Shown here: positions 8,064 through 15,984 of the stretch, one piece after another
Position numbering within the stretch: position 1 is the first letter of the stretch
Layout of the letters: every line of letters starts with the position of its first letter
NCBI GenBank assembly: GCA_037141055.1
Contig: JBAXDH010000046.1
Location: 1 to 27,524 of the forward strand
Length of the DNA stretch: 27,524 nt
DNA from: CAIVAT01 sp037141055
GTDB lineage: Bacteria > Bacteroidota > Bacteroidia > Bacteroidales > FEN-979
Direction of reading: 5' to 3'
Made by a program: the position numbers and the translations under genes
The notes under the pieces: generated by a model
Told to the model about the DNA's origin: nothing
The model's input: only the letters and a program-made list of their open reading frames with translations
Database searches by the model: none

Positions 8064-8696
8064 TTAATGAATAAAAAATCTTTGGTATTCTTCAGGACTG
8101 TTGATGTTGATCAAAACTTTTTCATCGGGCATTCTGACGTCCCGGCATTGCATCGTGTTCAGCACCTCCTTAAAATTAGCTGAATTTTCGCTCCATACAG
8201 CGATGCACTCCATGTTTTTCCTGTTCAGCAGCACCGGGTGCCCTCTTTTGTTGTCAAAAACCGGTGAAACATATTGATCTTCAGATCGCTGTTCATAAAT
8301 TACATCCAGAATCGGCGAATCAATGAAGGGGTTGTCGACATTCTGGATGAAGCAGAATGAAGCCTTTTGTACGGCCCCGACTCCGAGTTTAACCGAATAA
8401 AACCTTTCATGCTCAGGGTGATCATTCACCACCAGGGTTGCTGCGCTTTGAATCCCTGCGTGCTGCTCCAAACGGAGCATGGCCTCCCTGCCTGCAACCA
8501 CGACGATCTGGCTGCATCCCCAGTTATAATATGTTGAAGCAATCTGTTCAATAAAATTAACATTGTCCCTGAAAGGCAGGAACGCTTTCAGCTCTTTCAT
8601 CCGCGACGATCTTCCTGCCGCAAGAATCACAACGGCCGCATCACGCGTTTCAACGGGGACGCCTGTGTTTAACATGTCAGGTTCATGAGAATGCAT
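8064..8696 (-). CDS. MocA/MobA-like nucleotidyltransferase for molybdenum cofactor
   Basis: A 210-residue NTP-transferase. LAAGRSSRM at residues 25-33 is the nucleotide-binding signature, NVDNPF is the metal-site region, and FDNKRGHPVLL plus a terminal NINSPEEY match the pattern of CTP:molybdopterin cytidylyltransferase (usually RRGHP and DIDTPED). Such enzymes attach CMP to molybdopterin for xanthine-dehydrogenase-family enzymes, and its place directly before the two subunit genes supports that job. The first ATG (8696) overlaps the end of the glutaryl-CoA dehydrogenase gene by 14 bases, which suggests translational coupling. A second Met at residue 8 is an alternative start that would also clear the overlap. 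Assignment to MocA over MobA rests on context. Confidence 0.75.
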   Translation of the reverse strand: MHSHEPDMLNTGVPVETRDAAVVILAAGRSSRMKELKAFLPFRDNVNFIEQIASTYYNWGCSQIVVVAGREAMLRLEQHAGIQSAATLVVNDHPEHERFYSVKLGVGAVQKASFCFIQNVDNPFIDSPILDVIYEQRSEDQYVSPVFDNKRGHPVLLNRKNMECIAVWSENSANFKEVLNTMQCRDVRMPDEKVLININSPEEYQRFFIH

Positions 8697-9861
8697 TTTC
8701 CCCGGTTATATCGTTCCCGGTGATCAGCAGGTGAATGTCGTGGGTTCCTTCATAGGTGATCACCGACTCGAGGTTCATCATGTGCCGCATGATCGGGAAA
8801 TCGCCGGTAATGCCCATCGCGCCGAGTATCTGCCGCGATTCGCGGGCGACATCCAGCGCCATTTTCACATTGTTTCTTTTTACCATGGATATTTGTGCAG
8901 GCGTTGCTCTGTCATCGTTTCGAAGGGTTCCGGCGCGCCATGCCAGGAGCTGGGCCTTGGTGATTTCCGTGAGCATTTCGGCCAGTTTTTTCTGGGTGAG
9001 CTGGAACCCGGCAATGGGTTTTCCGAACTGGATCCGTTCTTTCGAATATTGCAGGGCGGTGTCGTAACAATCCATGGCCGCGCCGATTACACCCCAGGCA
9101 ATTCCGTACCGGGCTGAGCTCAGGCATCCAAGGGGCCCTTTGAGACCCTGGACCCCGGGAAGGAGGTTTTGTTTGGGGATTTTCACGTTGTCAAACACCA
9201 GTTCTCCCGTTGAAGAGGAGCGCAGCGACCACTTTCTGAGGGTTTCGGGGGTCGTGAATCCTTCCATGCCGCGTTCGGCAATGAGTCCCTTTATTTTTCC
9301 CGATTCATCCCTTGCCCAAACGATGCTGATATCGGAAATGGGCGCATTGGTGATCCACATTTTGGATCCGTTAAGCAGATAATGGTCGCCTTCGTCGGTG
9401 AATTTGCTGAGCATGCTCCCCGGATCAGACCCGTGGTTTGGCTCTGTAAGGCCAAAAGCGCCGATCATGTCGCCGGAGGCAAGTTTCGGGAGGTATTTTC
9501 TTTTCTGCTCTTCCGTGCCGTAATGAAATATCGGGTACATTACCAGCGACGACTGAACGGATGCCATTGACCGGATGCCGGAGTCGCCCCGTTCAAGTTC
9601 CTGCATGATTAGTCCGTAGGTGATCTGGTCCATGCCCGACCCGCCGTATTCGACCGGGATGTAGGGGCCGAAAGCGCCGATTTCTCCCAGTTCTTTCACC
9701 AGGTGGCGCGGGAAATCATGTTTCTGGTTGGCATCGTCGATGATTGGGATGACACTGCGGTTCACCCAGTCCCTCACAGCACTTCGAACCAGTTTGTGTT
9801 CATCGGTCAATAGTTCATCGATGAGAAAGTAATCGGGCGATTTGTATCGAATGGTTGACAT
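8683..9861 (-). CDS. gcdH: Glutaryl-CoA dehydrogenase, probably decarboxylating
   Basis: A 392-residue acyl-CoA dehydrogenase. It carries features specific to glutaryl-CoA dehydrogenase: RGDSGIRSMASVQSSLVM at 91-108, FGLTEPNHGSDPGSM, and the end MMNLESVITYEGTHDIH with catalytic Glu371. It oxidises glutaryl-CoA to glutaconyl-CoA with FAD and, in the decarboxylating type, releases CO2 to form crotonyl-CoA. The residues tied to decarboxylation in human and Geobacter enzymes (Glu, Arg and Tyr of a hydrogen-bond network) appear conserved as Glu90, Arg97 and Tyr370. This links ring cleavage to central beta-oxidation. Electrons should go to ETF, which is not encoded in this window. Confidence 0.93.
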   Translation of the reverse strand: MSTIRYKSPDYFLIDELLTDEHKLVRSAVRDWVNRSVIPIIDDANQKHDFPRHLVKELGEIGAFGPYIPVEYGGSGMDQITYGLIMQELERGDSGIRSMASVQSSLVMYPIFHYGTEEQKRKYLPKLASGDMIGAFGLTEPNHGSDPGSMLSKFTDEGDHYLLNGSKMWITNAPISDISIVWARDESGKIKGLIAERGMEGFTTPETLRKWSLRSSSTGELVFDNVKIPKQNLLPGVQGLKGPLGCLSSARYGIAWGVIGAAMDCYDTALQYSKERIQFGKPIAGFQLTQKKLAEMLTEITKAQLLAWRAGTLRNDDRATPAQISMVKRNNVKMALDVARESRQILGAMGITGDFPIMRHMMNLESVITYEGTHDIHLLITGNDITGENAFS

Positions 9862-9884
9862 GTTTGTGGTTTATAGTGCAGTTT

Positions 9885-12350
9885 CTAACGATCGTACAGG
9901 GTGTCAAAATTGTTTTCCCACCCGGGCAGTTTTCCCTGCGGTGCCAGGTTCATGGGTGGATTTTGCCCGCCGATATTCAGCAGGCGCAATAACGAGGTGG
10001 AAATGTACGGGTTTTTTGCGGGATTAAAGGTCTCGCCGGTTTCCCGTGTAAGCCGTTCGTCGTTGCACCCTTCGTTAAACGCGTTCTTTTTCTGGAGATT
10101 GTAGAGTGCTACGGAATAGGGTACAGCATATTTCTGCTTCAGCCGCGCCAGTTCAAAGGCACGTTCAAGCAGTTCGTATTCATCCTCGCCGGTACCGTTG
10201 GAGAGACCCAGTTCGCAGGCCCTTGGCGCGGTCATGCCCTGGAGGAACAACTCATCGATGAGCGATTCGCCGAAACCGAGCCGTACCAGTTCCTGAACAG
10301 CCCCGAATCCGCCGAGGATCCCGTACTCAATCTCGGGCTGGTTGTAATTTTTCTTCAGCCGGAATACATTCTTTCGCTGGAGGGAATCAAACTCGACCCC
10401 GTGAAGCACAAGGTCAAACCGCTGGTTCAGGAAATAGGTGAATTCAGCGCCACCGCCCCATTTCTCGCCGAAAACGCCGATGGTCCATACCGGCATCTCC
10501 TGGATAAACCGGAACAGTTTCATGCCGGTTTTTGTAAAATAGGAGGCATCTTCTTCCCCAAGGAACTGGTACCCGATCTTGGCATCGAACCACCCTTTGT
10601 TGAACTGGCGGGCATCCGCGCCAAGCATGCGCATCCCTTTCCCGGCGGCGGTGAAAAACAGCGCCCCGAGTTCACCTTTTTCATACAGTTTCATGGAGAT
10701 CCCGATGGCATGGTCAAGCTGATCGAGCGTATTCCGGTTCCACACATTTCCCCTGAGCGGATTGTCGAAAATGATGGAAGCGACCCGGTCTTTTTTCCCC
10801 GGGTATACAAACCTCAGGTCGTTGTAGTAGAGATCCATCTCCCCGGTGGTGAAATTCCGCTGGCTGACGGGAGTTCCGTAAATGCGCCCGTAACCCAGAA
10901 GGCTCTGCCAGCCTTTCTTCTTCATGGTATGCAGAAGTGAAGGCCTGTCTTTCCGCGGGCCTGTTTTCCCATCAACATCGTAAAGGCCCGGCCTGTCGGC
11001 ATTTTCAAGGCCCGATTTCTTTGCAAGGGCGATAAATCCGTCGATGCCAAAGTGGCCGAGGAATTTATCGATGATTTCGCAGATTCCGTATTTAAACCGC
11101 AGCCCGGTTTTCGTCGAGGAATCGATGTCGGCGGGCGTTGCATACTGATCCTGCACCAGGTCTATAGCGTACAGCATGATGGGAACAAGGTACCTCCTGA
11201 GCGTTTTCCCGCCCATGTCGTCGGAACCGGCGATTTGAATCAGCCCGTCAATGCTTTTGATGGCCGACTCCCGGTGATCCAGGGCTTTAGCCTGTGACAG
11301 TGACCAATATCCGGACTGGTCAGCCTCTTTTATCGCCACATACGATTTAGACGAAGGATCATACACCCCGGAAAGCTTCTCACGGTTCACCGGGCCGGAC
11401 CATTTAAAAAATCCTTCCCGATCTTTGGAGGCGATCCCTGTTTTGCCAGATTTCTCAAGGTCTTCAATCCATTGCGGATAGTTCCTTCCGTCCTGGTTAT
11501 AGACGATCCTCAGGCGGTCGTGGGCGGGCAGCGCATTGCCGAGGTGCCTGGCGCATTCGGTGTAGGGCATGTGCCCGGTGCGGTCAAGCACCTGGAAAGG
11601 GTTGGCGGTGAGCAACTCAAAAACCTGGGGAAGTTCCACCATGTCCTGCCCTGTTTTTATATCCCACTGGATGATCGCTCCCATTCCTTCGAAAATTGGA
11701 TCTGCAACATACCCGTGATGGTCATTCCGCAATGCGATGACTTTCTTTTCAAGGATCTGTTCGGCAAAAGCCACACCCGCGATAAACGACTCCTCGGTGG
11801 CATATTTCCCCTTCATCACATCGAACAACCGGTTTGCGTGAAACGGGAAATACCCGTGCCCGGTCAGGAATTTATCCCGGAGGAAATTGTCTTTGAAAAG
11901 TATCGCCAGCTCTTCGGTGGTGTGCGAAGAGGTGTTTGAAAAGACAAAGATCAGTTTTTTTGTGTCGGCATATTTTTCAATATTCTCAAAGATCGATTTC
12001 TTGATGTCCAGCCGCTCGGTGGCAGCTTCCCATATGATTTCAGCCTGGCCAAGCGTGGCGAAATCCTTCGTGTAGGTCACCCGGTCAAGGCAGGCTGACG
12101 ACTGATCCGCCAGCATTCTTCCCCCGTCCACGAGTCCGGCGAAGTACTGGCCGATTTCCCTGGCGGCCCGTTCAAGCGAACTGTCGGCCACATCAATGAA
12201 GATGACATCCACAGAAGTTTTATTGAGAAGATCAATACCAATGCCGATTCCCATGGTCCCTGAACCAATGATGGCAATTTTCCTGATGCTGTTGAGCCTG
12301 GCCGCTTCCTTCTGTACCAGTTTATTTCCGAATGCAAACACCGTTCCCAT
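9885..12350 (-). CDS. Fused 3-hydroxyacyl-CoA dehydrogenase / enoyl-CoA hydratase (FadN-like order)
   Basis: An 821-residue bifunctional protein. Residues about 22-210 are the NAD-binding dehydrogenase domain, with GSGTMG at 29-34 and the catalytic-His region GHGYFPFHANRLFDVMKG. Residues about 215-480 are the C-terminal dehydrogenase domains. Residues about 530-760 are a crotonase fold, with GGGAEF and QPEIEYGI giving the two expected glutamates. The order dehydrogenase then hydratase is that of Bacillus FadN, the reverse of FadB. It would hydrate crotonyl-CoA and oxidise 3-hydroxybutyryl-CoA, and may also oxidise 3-hydroxypimelyl-CoA. A 20-residue extension precedes the Rossmann domain with no internal Met as an alternative start. 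The stop codon is TAG, one of only two ordinary gene ends using it here. Confidence 0.88.
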   Translation of the reverse strand: MGTVFAFGNKLVQKEAARLNSIRKIAIIGSGTMGIGIGIDLLNKTSVDVIFIDVADSSLERAAREIGQYFAGLVDGGRMLADQSSACLDRVTYTKDFATLGQAEIIWEAATERLDIKKSIFENIEKYADTKKLIFVFSNTSSHTTEELAILFKDNFLRDKFLTGHGYFPFHANRLFDVMKGKYATEESFIAGVAFAEQILEKKVIALRNDHHGYVADPIFEGMGAIIQWDIKTGQDMVELPQVFELLTANPFQVLDRTGHMPYTECARHLGNALPAHDRLRIVYNQDGRNYPQWIEDLEKSGKTGIASKDREGFFKWSGPVNREKLSGVYDPSSKSYVAIKEADQSGYWSLSQAKALDHRESAIKSIDGLIQIAGSDDMGGKTLRRYLVPIMLYAIDLVQDQYATPADIDSSTKTGLRFKYGICEIIDKFLGHFGIDGFIALAKKSGLENADRPGLYDVDGKTGPRKDRPSLLHTMKKKGWQSLLGYGRIYGTPVSQRNFTTGEMDLYYNDLRFVYPGKKDRVASIIFDNPLRGNVWNRNTLDQLDHAIGISMKLYEKGELGALFFTAAGKGMRMLGADARQFNKGWFDAKIGYQFLGEEDASYFTKTGMKLFRFIQEMPVWTIGVFGEKWGGGAEFTYFLNQRFDLVLHGVEFDSLQRKNVFRLKKNYNQPEIEYGILGGFGAVQELVRLGFGESLIDELFLQGMTAPRACELGLSNGTGEDEYELLERAFELARLKQKYAVPYSVALYNLQKKNAFNEGCNDERLTRETGETFNPAKNPYISTSLLRLLNIGGQNPPMNLAPQGKLPGWENNFDTLYDR

Positions 12351-12378
12351 GATGATCTGATATAGTTTTGGTTATGTA

Positions 12379-13647
12379 TTAAACGATTTCAACGCAGACT
12401 GCGCCTCCCTGGCCCCCGCCGATGCATGCCGAAGCGATGCCGGTCTTCATTCCCCGTCTTTTAAGTTCATAGATCAGGTCGGTTGTGATGCGCAGGCCGG
12501 TGGCAGCAATATTATGCCCGATGGCGATGGCTCCGCCATTCACGTTGGTGAATTCCCTGGGAAGTCCAAGTTCTTTTTCCACGCCAAGGTACTGTGAAGC
12601 GAATGCCTCATTGACTTCGAAAAGATCAACATCCCCGAGGCCCATTTTCAGTTTTTCAAGAAGGTCCCTGACTGCCGGAACAGGCCCCTGGCCCATGATT
12701 TCGGGAGGAACCGTTGAAAATTGGTATCCTTTTAAAACGGCGAGGTAAGGAATATGATGCTTGTCGGCAAAAGATCTTTCCATGAGCACCGCAGCCGCCG
12801 CACCATCGCTGATCTGGCTGGCCGTTCCGGGTGTGACCATCCCGCCGGGTTTCAGCAGCGGGCGCAGGTTTGCAAGTTCCTCAATGCTGATGTCGTATTT
12901 GGTGCCTTCGTCACGCCAAACGCAGAGGGAATTTCCAGACTGGTCGACCGTATCGACCGTGAAAAGGCCTTTCAGGTAGTTGTTTGCATCCGAATCTGCA
13001 AACCTGTTCCACTGTTTTGCCTGGGCTTCGATGGCACGGGTATGGCTGAGATAAGCGAATTCATCGCAATCCCTGCGGGTGATGCCGGTTTGCGTTCCAT
13101 ACAACTCGGCTGTTGCAGGCATCAGGGTTTTGAACAGGTTGTGATTGAACCCTTCGAGCAGGTAATCCCTGAGGGGTGCACTGTCAAAATCCCAAACGCT
13201 GTCTCTTTTCCTGCGACCCTGGTGGATCAGGTTGGTTTGCGACATGTTCTCGGTGGCGAAAGCGATGACACAATTTGCATTACCATCAGCTGACATGACC
13301 TGGTCGAAACTGTCGGCCAGCACCTGGAACCCCGTTCCGCAAATGCGAAGTGTCGTCTTGCCGGGAGCCACGCGCAGGTTCTGCGTGTCATTGAATTTTT
13401 CAGCCACCCTCATGGCAACATTCCTTGGAAGGTATATCTGCTGGTTGTGCGAATCGATGTAGATCATCCCGGCAACCACCTGGTCGATGCGGGTATCGCT
13501 GAGGCTGATCCCCGACCGGACAATTGCTTCGTGAACCGCCAGAACCGCCAGATCTTCCGCAGGAAGATAATTATAATAACCGCCATGTTTTCCGATGGGC
13601 GTCCTTGCCGCACTGACGATAACCACTTCTTTTGATGTTTTGTCCAT
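12379..13647 (-). CDS. Thiolase (acetyl-CoA acyltransferase), divergent active-site region
   Basis: A 422-residue thiolase. The N-terminus VVIVSAARTPIGKHGG is standard. The nucleophile is Cys103 in LRICGTGFQVL, and the C-terminal motifs are GGAIAIGHNIAATG (His) and SACIGGGQGG (Cys). The stretch before the nucleophile, RVAPGKTTLRICG, differs from the usual TVN.(L/V)C(G/A)SG. It is about 25 residues longer than the other thiolase in this window. It directly precedes the fused dehydrogenase/hydratase gene (28-base gap), a pairing typical of beta-oxidation complexes, so cleavage of acetoacetyl-CoA or 3-oxopimelyl-CoA is likely. Substrate choice is not visible. Confidence 0.88.
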   Translation of the reverse strand: MDKTSKEVVIVSAARTPIGKHGGYYNYLPAEDLAVLAVHEAIVRSGISLSDTRIDQVVAGMIYIDSHNQQIYLPRNVAMRVAEKFNDTQNLRVAPGKTTLRICGTGFQVLADSFDQVMSADGNANCVIAFATENMSQTNLIHQGRRKRDSVWDFDSAPLRDYLLEGFNHNLFKTLMPATAELYGTQTGITRRDCDEFAYLSHTRAIEAQAKQWNRFADSDANNYLKGLFTVDTVDQSGNSLCVWRDEGTKYDISIEELANLRPLLKPGGMVTPGTASQISDGAAAAVLMERSFADKHHIPYLAVLKGYQFSTVPPEIMGQGPVPAVRDLLEKLKMGLGDVDLFEVNEAFASQYLGVEKELGLPREFTNVNGGAIAIGHNIAATGLRITTDLIYELKRRGMKTGIASACIGGGQGGAVCVEIV

Positions 13648-13666
13648 GTTCCTGTTTATTTAATTC

Positions 13667-13740
13667 ACCTCACCTTAATCCTCTCCTGAAGGAGAGGAAA
13701 CTCCCCTTCTCCTTCAGGAGAAGGGGCCGGGGGATGAGGT
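13667..13740. repeat. GC-rich palindromic repeat, copy 2, overlapping a gene end
   Basis: A compound inverted repeat. The outer arms are ACCTCA (13667-13672) and TGAGGT (13735-13740). Inside are two hairpins: CTCTCC/GGAGAG, and a perfect 10-bp stem CCCCTTCTCC (13703-13712) with GGAGAAGGGG (13717-13726). The TTCA loop of the second contains the TGA stop of the HgdC-like gene, so the last eight residues of that protein are repeat-encoded. Confidence 0.75.
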
Positions 13741-14493
13741 CGGTTTTTTTTCTGTATTAAGCAACACACACCCGTAAGCTGCCAGAAACTGGGAGTGCTC
13801 CGGGCTGTTTGATTCCGGGTATTTATCTTTAAACAGCTTCACGATGGTCGGGTGCATGGCGGGCAATCCCCCGGTTATGACCAGGTAATCCTCCACCAGC
13901 GACATTTCCAGCGATCGCACGATAATGCTGTTGTAAATTCCGATGATGATGTTGGGCAATGTCGCACCGTTCTTGATCATTCCGATGATCTCGGAAATCG
14001 CAAAGACTGTGCAGAAGCTGTTGATCTTCACCTCTTCGGTTGCCTGCCTGGCAAATTCGGTGAACTCTTCCGGTGTAACGTCGAGCCGGAAGGCAATTTC
14101 TTCGAGAAACGAGCCGGTACCTGCGGCGCACTTCCGGTTCATTTTGAATTTATCAACCTGGCCAAGGGAATTTACACTGATGTACTTGGTGTCCTGCCCG
14201 CCGATGTCGATGATAGAGCACGACCGCTGATATATTTCATAAACCGCTTTTGACAGGGCAATCAGCTCGGAATTGGAAACAAAGGAAACTGAAACCTGTT
14301 CGCGGCCATAGCCGCAGGTATATACCGGGTATGCTATTTCATGATTTGCAGAAAAATGACCGATGATTTTTGCAGCTGCATTGTTGAAATTGTATCCCGA
14401 TTTTACGCAATGAAAGCCTGCCATCCGGTTGTTCTCATCAACCAAAACGCCTTTTGTATACGATGATCCGAGATCTATTCCTAGTCGGTACAT
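13714..14493 (-). CDS. HgdC/BcrD-family activator ATPase, second copy
   Basis: A 259-residue ATPase of the ASKHA fold that drives electrons into 2-hydroxyacyl-CoA dehydratases, benzoyl-CoA reductases and related double-cubane proteins. It shows GIDLGSSYTKG (5-15), CGYGRE (60-65), DIGGQDTK (96-103), and the bridging 4Fe-4S cysteines Cys122 in KCAAGTG and Cys161 in FCTVFA. It follows a BcrB/HgdB-like gene by 42 bases and is presumably its dedicated activator, a homodimer bridging one cluster. It is separate from the bcrA/bcrD pair at 22290-24538. The tail TSSPGPFS is encoded by an intergenic repeat and is unlikely to matter for function. An A/T-rich ATCGTAAATC leader lies just upstream of the start. 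Confidence 0.9.
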   Translation of the reverse strand: MYRLGIDLGSSYTKGVLVDENNRMAGFHCVKSGYNFNNAAAKIIGHFSANHEIAYPVYTCGYGREQVSVSFVSNSELIALSKAVYEIYQRSCSIIDIGGQDTKYISVNSLGQVDKFKMNRKCAAGTGSFLEEIAFRLDVTPEEFTEFARQATEEVKINSFCTVFAISEIIGMIKNGATLPNIIIGIYNSIIVRSLEMSLVEDYLVITGGLPAMHPTIVKLFKDKYPESNSPEHSQFLAAYGCVLLNTEKKPTSSPGPFS

Positions 14494-14500
14494 TTATTAT

Positions 14501-14525
14501 TTTAGATTTTACGATTTACGATTTT
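14501..14525. repeat. Short TTTACGA direct repeats before a start codon
   Basis: On the plus strand, TTTTACGATTTACGATTTT is a tandem of about seven-base units. In the mRNA (minus strand) it gives an unstructured A/U-rich ATCGTAAATCGTAAA leader ending 7 bases before the ATG of the HgdC-like gene. Similar units precede the had and bcrB starts. Confidence 0.5.
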
Positions 14526-14535
14526 GTTACCGGGA

Positions 14536-15789
14536 TTATTTCCGCTGACCTGCCAGTTGTTCAATAAACGTTTCGATGGCAATGATGCTTTGCTCCTCGC
14601 TGTAACAGCGGGGATCGTTCAGGTCGCCGTTGATCTCGAGATACGGTATGCCGGTTTGTTTAAAGAGCCTGTTCTGCAACCCGAACCGGTTGTTGGAATT
14701 CCGCCCGCAGGTCTTTGATTCATGGAAAATGATGCCGTGAACCGTGAATTCCCGGAGCAGCTTTTCGAGTACGGTCTCCTTAACGGTGTCCGACCGTACG
14801 ATGAAAAGTTTGCTGTAGGCCAGTGCAGACGACTGAAACGGATCGGCAGGATCCAGATCATCGAACACCCAGCTGTTGCAATAGGTGGAAGCCACGATGC
14901 TCGTATCCAGTTTTGCAAAAAGTTTGGCCATGCTGCTCAGCTTGTACCAAAGCGGCATCCCGTCCCAGTAAATTCTGAATTTCTCGTTTGGAACGGCGCT
15001 GACGCCCTGTTGTATCCTTTCTTCAAGTTCGGCGAGAAGTATTTTATAGTAATCCACGGCATGTTGTGTGCCGCGCATGACGACGATCGGTCCCATGTGG
15101 ATGGCGGAGTCAAAGAAATTGATCGGCGAGGGCAGGTGTTTTGCTTTTTCGAGCACCTTTTTCCACAGCACGCATCCATCGTGCGACAAGCCCACGGTTT
15201 CCCTGAACCGGTCGAGATCGAACTTCTTTCCGGCAACTTTTTCAATTTCGGGAATGATCCGGTGATATTGCTCTGACACGCTCTGAATGATCTCCGTGTT
15301 CAGGTCGGAAATACACAAAGGTGTATGTATTCCCACGATGGGAACGTTAAAATGCCGCGCGTAAAATCTGAACCAGTCCTCGACTTCCCGGCACTGGTTT
15401 GTATTATAAACCAGGATATCAGGTTTCGGAACCGATTTGAAACCAATCTTCTGCAAGGGAGTTTCGTTTTGCAGGAAAGCACCGATGTCGCTGGTAAGGT
15501 ATGAACAGATATCGGGCGAGTAGCCGTGGGCGACAGCCGTCGGGATATACTTGTCGGCATTTTTTCCCGCCCCCAGCATGGCCCCGTGGTTTTCGGGGAA
15601 ATACACCTCGAACCCCATGGAATAGAGGAGTTCTGCCGGTCCGACGCTGGTGCACCATGCTATTTTCCGTGCCCCGGTCTCTGCTGCCTCTCTCAGGCGT
15701 GTAAAATAACCATCCATGGTGAGGCGAAGATCATTGGCCGACCGCAGCCTGACAAGTTCTGTTTTATCCGGGATTATTTTTTCAGTCAT
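14536..15789 (-). CDS. BcrB/HgdB-family reductase or dehydratase component, second copy
   Basis: A 417-residue member of the 2-hydroxyglutaryl-CoA dehydratase D-component / benzoyl-CoA reductase family. Recognisable features are WCTSVGPAELLYSMGF near residue 45, FPENHGAMLGAGK, DICSYLTSDIGAF, and late cysteines in STYCNSW, KTCGRNSN and DPRCYSE that are candidate Fe-S ligands. Family members reduce or dehydrate activated substrates after an ATP-driven electron from an HgdC-type partner, which is the next gene. Two-subunit dehydratases and BCR need a second B/C-type subunit. Only one is present here besides the complete bcrCB, so it may act as a homodimer, as in the double-cubane cluster proteins. 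The substrate is unknown; a step in aromatic metabolism is inferred from position between dch and the thiolase gene. Confidence 0.85.
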   Translation of the reverse strand: MTEKIIPDKTELVRLRSANDLRLTMDGYFTRLREAAETGARKIAWCTSVGPAELLYSMGFEVYFPENHGAMLGAGKNADKYIPTAVAHGYSPDICSYLTSDIGAFLQNETPLQKIGFKSVPKPDILVYNTNQCREVEDWFRFYARHFNVPIVGIHTPLCISDLNTEIIQSVSEQYHRIIPEIEKVAGKKFDLDRFRETVGLSHDGCVLWKKVLEKAKHLPSPINFFDSAIHMGPIVVMRGTQHAVDYYKILLAELEERIQQGVSAVPNEKFRIYWDGMPLWYKLSSMAKLFAKLDTSIVASTYCNSWVFDDLDPADPFQSSALAYSKLFIVRSDTVKETVLEKLLREFTVHGIIFHESKTCGRNSNNRFGLQNRLFKQTGIPYLEINGDLNDPRCYSEEQSIIAIETFIEQLAGQRK

Positions 15790-15838
15790 GATTTCGTTTC
15801 AGTTTTGCTTACCTGGTTTAATGGATGCTTAAGGTATT

Positions 15839-15951
15839 AAACACAAAGGTCACGAAGGGTTTCACGAAGGCACACAAAGGACTTTTTTCGGTGGTTCAAA
15901 TTTTTCGTGTGCCTTTGTGCCATACTTTGTGCGCCTTTGTGGTTCATTTTT
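15839..15951. repeat. CACAAAGG inverted repeat element, copy 1
   Basis: The left arm holds CACAAAGG/CACGAAGG units (AACACAAAGG, TCACGAAGG, CACACAAAGG). The right arm holds their complements (GTGTGCCTTTGTG, CTTTGTGCGCCTTTGTGG). The arms pair imperfectly over about 40 bases, with a T-rich centre. It fills the 195-base gap between the dch stop and the BcrB-like start and is clearly related to 22181-22289. No coding potential was seen. Confidence 0.7.
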
Positions 15952-15984
15952 CTTTTGAAACAACCTCACAGGAAGAGGTTATAA

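Noticed and set aside
13714..14493. The HgdC-like gene as a duplicate bcrA or bcrD
   Set aside because: It has DIGGQDTK and KCAAGTG as in HgdC homodimeric activators, lacks the long BcrA insertion, and lacks the BcrD-type CASGSGQF. It belongs with the adjacent second reductase gene.
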